From contig DGII01000149.1 of assembly GCA_002393095.1 (NCBI GenBank), positions 1 to 18,910 of the forward strand: a stretch of 18,910 bases of DNA, given 5' to 3'. The stretch is from Lachnospiraceae bacterium UBA3826. Lineage in GTDB: Bacteria; Bacillota; Clostridia; Lachnospirales; Lachnospiraceae. This document shows, piece after piece, positions 14,612 through 18,910 of the stretch (its first letter is position 1; every line of letters starts with the position of its first letter). The translations under genes were made by a program, and so were the position numbers. The notes under the pieces are model-generated. The model searched no databases. It was not told the DNA's origin and worked only from the letters and a program-made list of their open reading frames with translations.

Positions 14612-15511
14612 TTATTTCTCTATCTTATAGTAATGAGCGAGCACATCCTTTACGAAGGCGGATGCCTTCGGCGCTCTGTCCATCATATATTCATTGTCCT
14701 CTATGACATATCTGTAGGTCTCTGCGAAGAACTCGAAGGTATCTATGCTGTTCCACTCAGGATATCCGGCATCCTTGGCCTCTTCATCGAATATCCTCTG
14801 AAATGTGTCTATATTGGAGATACCGATCCAGTACTTCTGCTTGTCCACCGGCATATGGGCTAGTTCGCCTATCATGGCATCTATGCAGTGACCGATCTCA
14901 TGGTTCACGGACATCTTGATCTTGCCCTCGGTCTCGGCATTGACCGCCAGTATCCGCTCTTCTGAATAGTATATTCCTGCATTCCCATCAGAATACGTTC
15001 CGTCAGGTCCCACCACTATGATCACATCATATGCATCAAGTGCCCGCCGTATCTCATCAGGCTCCATATGATAGTAGCGCATGAAGAGTGCCTTCTTACT
15101 CTCCGTCACATCCTTATGGAACCATACCCCGTTCTCATATATCAGATCCTCGTCATTCCATATATCCGGAACCTCTGCCACGATCTCCTCAGGTGCAACT
15201 ATCTCTTCATCATCGAAGGGTTCCGTCTCGTATGAGGCGGCTTCATAAGCATCTGCTTCTTCGTATGAAGAGACATCATCCTTTGCCTGCTCTTTAGCAG
15301 CCTCTTCCGGCATCTCCTCTGCCTGTATCTGCGTATCGTCAGGATATGTATCAACATAAGGAAGTGTATCACCGTAAGGCGTTGTACCACCGGCAGGAAC
15401 AGGCTCGCCACAGCCTGCGGACATAAGCAGACATAACAATAAGAGGACAGGCAATACCTGTCCTCTGTAATTGTGTCCATGACTCTTTTTATAAATTCGC
15501 ATACGATGCAT
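14612..15511 (-). CDS. Lipoprotein with a HEIGH zinc-metalloprotease domain (ATLF/PPEP-like)
   Basis: 299 aa. The N-terminus has a hydrophobic signal and lipobox SAGC (Cys34). A long acidic, disordered-looking linker (about 38-120) tethers the C-terminal domain. That domain has the zinc-binding HExxH motif (His204-Glu205...His208, in NHEIGHCID). Later comes DTFEFFAETYRYVI with Glu260/Glu264, the likely third zinc ligand, in the order and spacing seen in anthrax lethal-factor-like (ATLF) and Pro-Pro endopeptidase families. It should act outside the membrane on surface or secreted proteins; its substrate is unknown. Its ATG overlaps the stop codon of the upstream gene (TAATG), suggesting translational coupling. 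A Met four codons in is an alternative start. Motif-level call by eye. Confidence 0.72.
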   Translation of the reverse strand: MHRMRIYKKSHGHNYRGQVLPVLLLLCLLMSAGCGEPVPAGGTTPYGDTLPYVDTYPDDTQIQAEEMPEEAAKEQAKDDVSSYEEADAYEAASYETEPFDDEEIVAPEEIVAEVPDIWNDEDLIYENGVWFHKDVTESKKALFMRYYHMEPDEIRRALDAYDVIIVVGPDGTYSDGNAGIYYSEERILAVNAETEGKIKMSVNHEIGHCIDAMIGELAHMPVDKQKYWIGISNIDTFQRIFDEEAKDAGYPEWNSIDTFEFFAETYRYVIEDNEYMMDRAPKASAFVKDVLAHYYKIEK

Positions 15512-16236
15512 TATGCCTCACCGTTAATAAGGCTTCCGATTGATGTGGATGTTGCTGCATAAGAGCCCTTATTGGTATATCCGCTTAAGTTCTTGGCTGC
15601 ACTTGTGGCTGCCGTACCGATCTGACTTACCTTGGATGCAATCTGACCAAGCATTGAATCCTGACCGGAGAACGCTCTCTTAAGTGCACTCACATCCAGC
15701 TTATTGACCTTATCCTCATCTATGCTTATGGTTCCGTCATCGGCGAACTTCACACCCACAGCACTTAACTGCTTATAATATGTGTTCATCTGACCCACAA
15801 GATTCTCGGCTCTTCTGGCAACATTCTTATTCGTTGAATTCGTCGCCTTCTTCATGAAGTCATTATAGCTCTTGGCAAAATCCTTAAGAGCGCTCACGAT
15901 TCCGTCGCGGTCATACTCCTTGGTCGTATTCTCCACGCCGTTCTCATCTGTCCTTGTCACATCCTTAAGCTCGAAGAGATCGGAATTTAGGAGCTTATCT
16001 GCCGTCTTACCGAACTTATCGGCAAGCGATGCGATCTCACTGTACTCCGTACCCTTAGACTGAGTCTCCTTCTTGACATCCTCAGCGGTCTTACCGTCAC
16101 TCTTCTGTTCCTTATAGTAAGCCTTCATAAGCTTACCGTATGAACCGTTCTTAATGCTGGCATAATCATTCAGGGAGAAACCGGTACTCTCTGTAGAACC
16201 CGTAGTACCACCGAATAAAAAAGAATAATCACTCAT
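15511..16236 (-). CDS. Secreted or flagellar FliD-like protein of unknown function
   Basis: 241 aa, without a signal peptide or membrane segment. The central part (about 105-200) reads GIVSALKDFAKSYNDFMKKA, then RAENLVGQMNTYYKQLSAVGV and FADDGTISIDEDKVNKLDV. The order YN..., L..-G-V/I..., -DGT-S-DE-K is reminiscent of the C-terminal half of FliD flagellar cap proteins, although the long FliD N-terminus is missing. It may instead be an unrelated coiled, alpha-helical surface protein. AAGGAGG precedes the ATG. It is translationally coupled to the metalloprotease lipoprotein (TAATG), so the two may act together, for example as substrate and protease. The function is unknown. Confidence 0.6.
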   Translation of the reverse strand: MSDYSFLFGGTTGSTESTGFSLNDYASIKNGSYGKLMKAYYKEQKSDGKTAEDVKKETQSKGTEYSEIASLADKFGKTADKLLNSDLFELKDVTRTDENGVENTTKEYDRDGIVSALKDFAKSYNDFMKKATNSTNKNVARRAENLVGQMNTYYKQLSAVGVKFADDGTISIDEDKVNKLDVSALKRAFSGQDSMLGQIASKVSQIGTAATSAAKNLSGYTNKGSYAATSTSIGSLINGEA

Positions 16237-16286
16237 ATATTACCTCCTTGCAATCACGCGCCATCCATGGCTTAGAAGCAACAAAA

Positions 16287-16312
16287 GCATACCTTTAAGC
16301 ATACCTATACCT
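16287..16312 (-). repeat. Short tandem repeats upstream of the FliD-like gene
   Basis: GCATACCT occurs at 16287-16294 and 16299-16306 (12 bp apart), followed by TATACCT at 16306-16312. On the minus strand this is a cluster of AGGTAT units about 50-75 bp upstream of the start at 16236, where a regulator could bind. The rest of the 16237-16395 gap shows only AT-rich sequence. Confidence 0.35.
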
Positions 16313-16395
16313 CTATATTATCATTATCGGTAATTATTTCAAGTATCTTAACCTAAAATCAGATATTTTTTTAGGAAAAAAGTAACATTACCGGT

Positions 16396-17472
16396 CTATA
16401 TCTGGAGTTTGAAATCCTTCATGACCTCCTTGATCTTCTCTCTTGTCTCCTCCGGCAGCTCCACAAGCGCCTTTAGCATATTCTTGGATGCTGTCTTGCT
16501 TCCCTTTAATTCTATAGTGGTCTCGGCCTGCGAGGACTCAAGTATATCGTATATGGTACCGAAGACAAGCTCCCTTTTATCCGGATCAGCTTCATCCATC
16601 CAGCCGGTAACGGAATCTCTGAGTACTCTTGATGCCGTACTTACATTGTCTATATAGTCGAAGCGTCCGTCATATATAAGCCATGTATAGGGATTGTGCT
16701 GGGCTCCGCCCCTTGCGGACGAAGTTACGGTCTTATATCTGTCATCTCTTTCAAGGATTACACCCACGATGGATGATTCCGGCACGATCTTACACAATCT
16801 GTCAGCTATTAAGGGATAATCATACCTCTCCATTATCTCACGATTAAATCCCGGTCCGTCAAAATTATATATCTTGAGCACCCTATCTCTTAAGGGAGCC
16901 GCGGCTGTAAGCACGGAATAGGTGGCAAGATTCCCTCCTTTGGAATGTCCCGCTGTCATGAACCCTCCGGGGAGCCTGAGCGCCACCTGCTTAATATATG
17001 TGGCAGCGTGGGACTGTCCGGGAACCGGTGCCCTGTATGCCATATTGAAGTCTTCCTTCCATCCAAGGAGAGTCTCATCGGTTCCTCTGAACACTATCAC
17101 CGGCATAGTATCAGGCAGGAATACCGTAAAGGCAAAAAACTGTGTCTCTGCGTCTTTATCTATATCATCATACAGATAATTACAGCTAAGATCACCGAAT
17201 CTTGCACTCGTAACCATAGCATCCAATAAAGCCATATTGTCCTGCCTGTATCGCTCGTCCATGAAGACTTCACCTTCAAGTCCTCGCTCCTTTATGTCAG
17301 AACACATCCTGCTTATGCTCATATTCTCACTGTTGTCCTTAAGTCTTGGGATTATATGCTCCCACTTAAGGTATATGAATTGTGACAGCACAAGGGCGTC
17401 CACTTCATCAAGCGGACGCTCCTTAAAGCTTTTATCACCGAATTCTCTTACATAATCAATTATATTACCCAT
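16396..17472 (-). CDS. Mbeg1-like (DUF2974) alpha/beta hydrolase
   Basis: 358 aa, cytoplasmic by sequence. It carries a lipase-type nucleophile elbow GHSKGG (175-180) with Ser177 as the expected nucleophile, a preceding FRGTDE segment (128-133) and a later IYNFDGPGFN (201-210), all of which match the Mbeg1-like / DUF2974 family of Firmicutes. These proteins look like lipases but their substrates are generally not known. It follows the MORN-repeat gene by 20 nt on the same strand with a GGAAGG-type ribosome site, so the two form an operon. Catalysis is inferred from motifs. Confidence 0.82.
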   Translation of the reverse strand: MGNIIDYVREFGDKSFKERPLDEVDALVLSQFIYLKWEHIIPRLKDNSENMSISRMCSDIKERGLEGEVFMDERYRQDNMALLDAMVTSARFGDLSCNYLYDDIDKDAETQFFAFTVFLPDTMPVIVFRGTDETLLGWKEDFNMAYRAPVPGQSHAATYIKQVALRLPGGFMTAGHSKGGNLATYSVLTAAAPLRDRVLKIYNFDGPGFNREIMERYDYPLIADRLCKIVPESSIVGVILERDDRYKTVTSSARGGAQHNPYTWLIYDGRFDYIDNVSTASRVLRDSVTGWMDEADPDKRELVFGTIYDILESSQAETTIELKGSKTASKNMLKALVELPEETREKIKEVMKDFKLQI

Positions 17473-17492
17473 GAACCCACACCTTCCGCGTA

Positions 17493-18521
17493 TCAGCCCT
17501 TCTTAAGACCTGCAATACCGTAATCCACATTCTCTGCCGGCAATATCCACCTGCAGTTATCCTGCTCTCCGGTCTCATATCCGTCTCCGGCCTTCCAGAT
17601 GGCTCTTTTATCGTTGTATCCCTTTTTTTCGTTAAGATATGTGAAAGCACCGTCTTTAGCCGTACCGTACCAGTCCGTCGTGGAACCGTAGCCGTTATTG
17701 GTCATTATATACATTTCACCGTTATAGAAGCCGTCCTTAAACCCGCCTATAGCATTCTGAACCGGGTATACATCATTCCCGACATTCATCTCTTCCGTCT
17801 CGTACTGGATGTTCTCCTGACCCTGACCGTTGGGGTAGTCATTGCTCCATCGGCCTGCATACTGATGCCAAGTAACACCAGTTATTCCATTCACCGTACC
17901 TGTCTTGTCAGGGAATATCCTGACCCACATTCCTTCACCGCTTCTAAGTCCATTGCTCCACTGACCGAAGTAGTATGTATTGTCGGCATAGACTGCCAGT
18001 CCTTTGCCGTCAGGATTGCCCGATGCATCCATCTCACCGTAATAATAGAAGTCATTGCTGTTCTTAAGTGAATCCGTTATCACCCTTACTCTTTCAAGAT
18101 TAATAAGATCCGTCACAGCCTCCATCTCATAATTATCCCAGCATGTATATATCTCCGGCAATTGATAGTCATCCTTAGTCCACTGAAGCGGCTCACCCTT
18201 CGTATATACGGCAGGAAGTTCACCCGTGCCCTTAAGCTTTCTCTCTCTTTCAAGCTCTGTCAGGTCCACTCCCTTTTTCTCCTGTGTCATATCTGTTACG
18301 CTATTGTCATTACCGGCAGGAGTAGCGGCCGTCATCTCCCCATCCGGACTTTCCTCAGTCACACTCTCCTCAACTGCTGCGGTTTCATCCGCTCCGTCAT
18401 GTATCCTTCCGCCATCACCCTTTCTTACCAAAAGCCATATGGCGAATATTATGAGCGTGATAAGTACGACCATGCCCACTATCGCTTCTATCATATATTG
18501 CTTATTCTTGTCTATATTCAT
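17493..18521 (-). CDS. Membrane-anchored MORN-repeat protein
   Basis: 342 aa. An N-terminal membrane helix (about 10-32, EAIVGMVVLITLIIFAIWLL) is followed by an acidic linker with repeated Glu/Thr. The C-terminal domain has MORN-type units: YYGEMDASGNPDGKGLAVY, then YYFGQWSNGLRSGEGMWVRI, YAGRWSNDYPNGQGQ and a divergent GGFKDGFYNGEMY. MORN repeats often bind lipids or proteins or act as structural beta-hairpin sheets. The domain probably lies outside the membrane. It is the first gene of an operon with the Mbeg1-like hydrolase. A TATAAT-like -10 lies upstream (18591-18586). RBS AAAGGA precedes the start. The specific function is unknown. Confidence 0.75.
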   Translation of the reverse strand: MNIDKNKQYMIEAIVGMVVLITLIIFAIWLLVRKGDGGRIHDGADETAAVEESVTEESPDGEMTAATPAGNDNSVTDMTQEKKGVDLTELERERKLKGTGELPAVYTKGEPLQWTKDDYQLPEIYTCWDNYEMEAVTDLINLERVRVITDSLKNSNDFYYYGEMDASGNPDGKGLAVYADNTYYFGQWSNGLRSGEGMWVRIFPDKTGTVNGITGVTWHQYAGRWSNDYPNGQGQENIQYETEEMNVGNDVYPVQNAIGGFKDGFYNGEMYIMTNNGYGSTTDWYGTAKDGAFTYLNEKKGYNDKRAIWKAGDGYETGEQDNCRWILPAENVDYGIAGLKKG

Positions 18522-18652
18522 GATTAATCCGGGTCCTTTCTGCCTTAATGTGATACAAACCTTCCAACTACCTCTCTGAATAACAATTATACATAACAGA
18601 ACCGATACTTACCATTAAGGATTTCTTAATTATATAGACTTATTACCTTAAG

Positions 18653-18688
18653 TAAAAAAGAGCCATCCTAGTGTCTCGGATGGCTCTT
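18653..18688 (-). terminator. Terminator of the xerD-like gene, overlapping its 3' coding end
   Basis: AAGAGCCATCC and GGATGGCTCTT form an 11-bp perfect stem with a 9-nt loop, followed on the minus strand by TTTTTTACTT. The upstream arm encodes the protein's last residues (KSHPRH), so the stop codon lies inside the loop. Confidence 0.88.
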
Positions 18689-18910
18689 GGCATATACATC
18701 TCTCAGATGATTGTGATTCATATTAACATATATCTGCGTAGTCGATATGTCGGAATGTCCCAGCATCTCCTGCACGCTCTTAAGATCCGCTCCGTTCTCC
18801 ACCAGATGCGCGGCGAAGGAGTGCCTTAAGGTATGCGGCGTGATATCGGCTTCGATACCCGCCTTCTTGGCGTAGTACTTGATAAGCTTCCAGAAGCCCT
18901 GCCTGCTCAT
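18668..18910 (-). CDS. xerD: XerD-type tyrosine recombinase, C-terminal part
   Basis: The last 80 residues of a tyrosine recombinase that continues past the window. ITPHTLRHSFAAHLVENGAD holds the catalytic HxxR, LGHSDISTTQIYVNM the last His and the nucleophilic Tyr. This spacing and wording match XerD-like chromosome-dimer recombinases rather than phage integrases. The Met at the window edge is internal (a typical protein is about 290-300 aa). It is intact as far as seen and ends in a strong terminator. Whether this is the chromosomal XerD or another Xer cannot be judged from this part. Confidence 0.8.
   Translation of the reverse strand: MSRQGFWKLIKYYAKKAGIEADITPHTLRHSFAAHLVENGADLKSVQEMLGHSDISTTQIYVNMNHNHLRDVYAKSHPRH

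Noticed and set aside
1..18910. CRISPR array, rRNA operon or intact insertion sequence
   Set aside because: No regularly spaced direct repeats, no rRNA-like sequence and no intact transposase were seen on either strand.

Overview
The window looks like chromosomal DNA of an anaerobic Firmicute, most likely a Lachnospiraceae-type Clostridium. The grounds are moderate GC in the backbone, strong AGGAGG-type ribosome sites, SPase II lipoproteins, membrane-anchored LuxR regulators, a Mbeg1-like hydrolase and integrase and phage fragments of Clostridial style. These are family-level impressions; no search was run.

Layout. 1-9.8 kb is a mostly minus-strand surface/regulatory block. It holds the 5' part of a tRNA-Leu(CAG) cut by the window edge, a 931-aa secreted protein, two tandem regulators with an MFS-like membrane domain fused to a LuxR helix-turn-helix, a hicAB toxin-antitoxin pair, and an 884-aa NHL-propeller lipoprotein. 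Tandem CTATCC motifs lie upstream of the secreted protein, the first LuxR gene and the lipoprotein, so these three may form a small regulon. The second LuxR gene is bracketed by a 35-bp inverted repeat, each copy of which is also a terminator-like hairpin.

9.9-14.6 kb is an accessory island. A tRNA-Leu with the unusual anticodon AAG is followed by a broken tyrosine integrase pointing at it and by a frameshifted phage-type fragment. Next comes an AT-rich plus-strand operon: a BcgI-like type IIB restriction-modification pair (nuclease-methyltransferase A subunit and two-TRD specificity subunit), followed 2 nt later by a 61-aa ribbon-helix-helix protein that could be its regulator.

14.6-18.9 kb returns to minus-strand backbone: a FliD-like protein translationally coupled to a lipoprotein with a HEIGH zinc-protease motif (ATLF/PPEP-like), a MORN-repeat membrane protein paired with a Mbeg1-like GHSKGG hydrolase, and the C-terminal part of a XerD-type recombinase.

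The best candidates for something not well described are the BcgI-like operon with its RHH partner, the CTATCC regulon linked to membrane-LuxR regulators, and the inverted repeats around the second LuxR gene. I see no CRISPR array, rRNA or intact mobile element.
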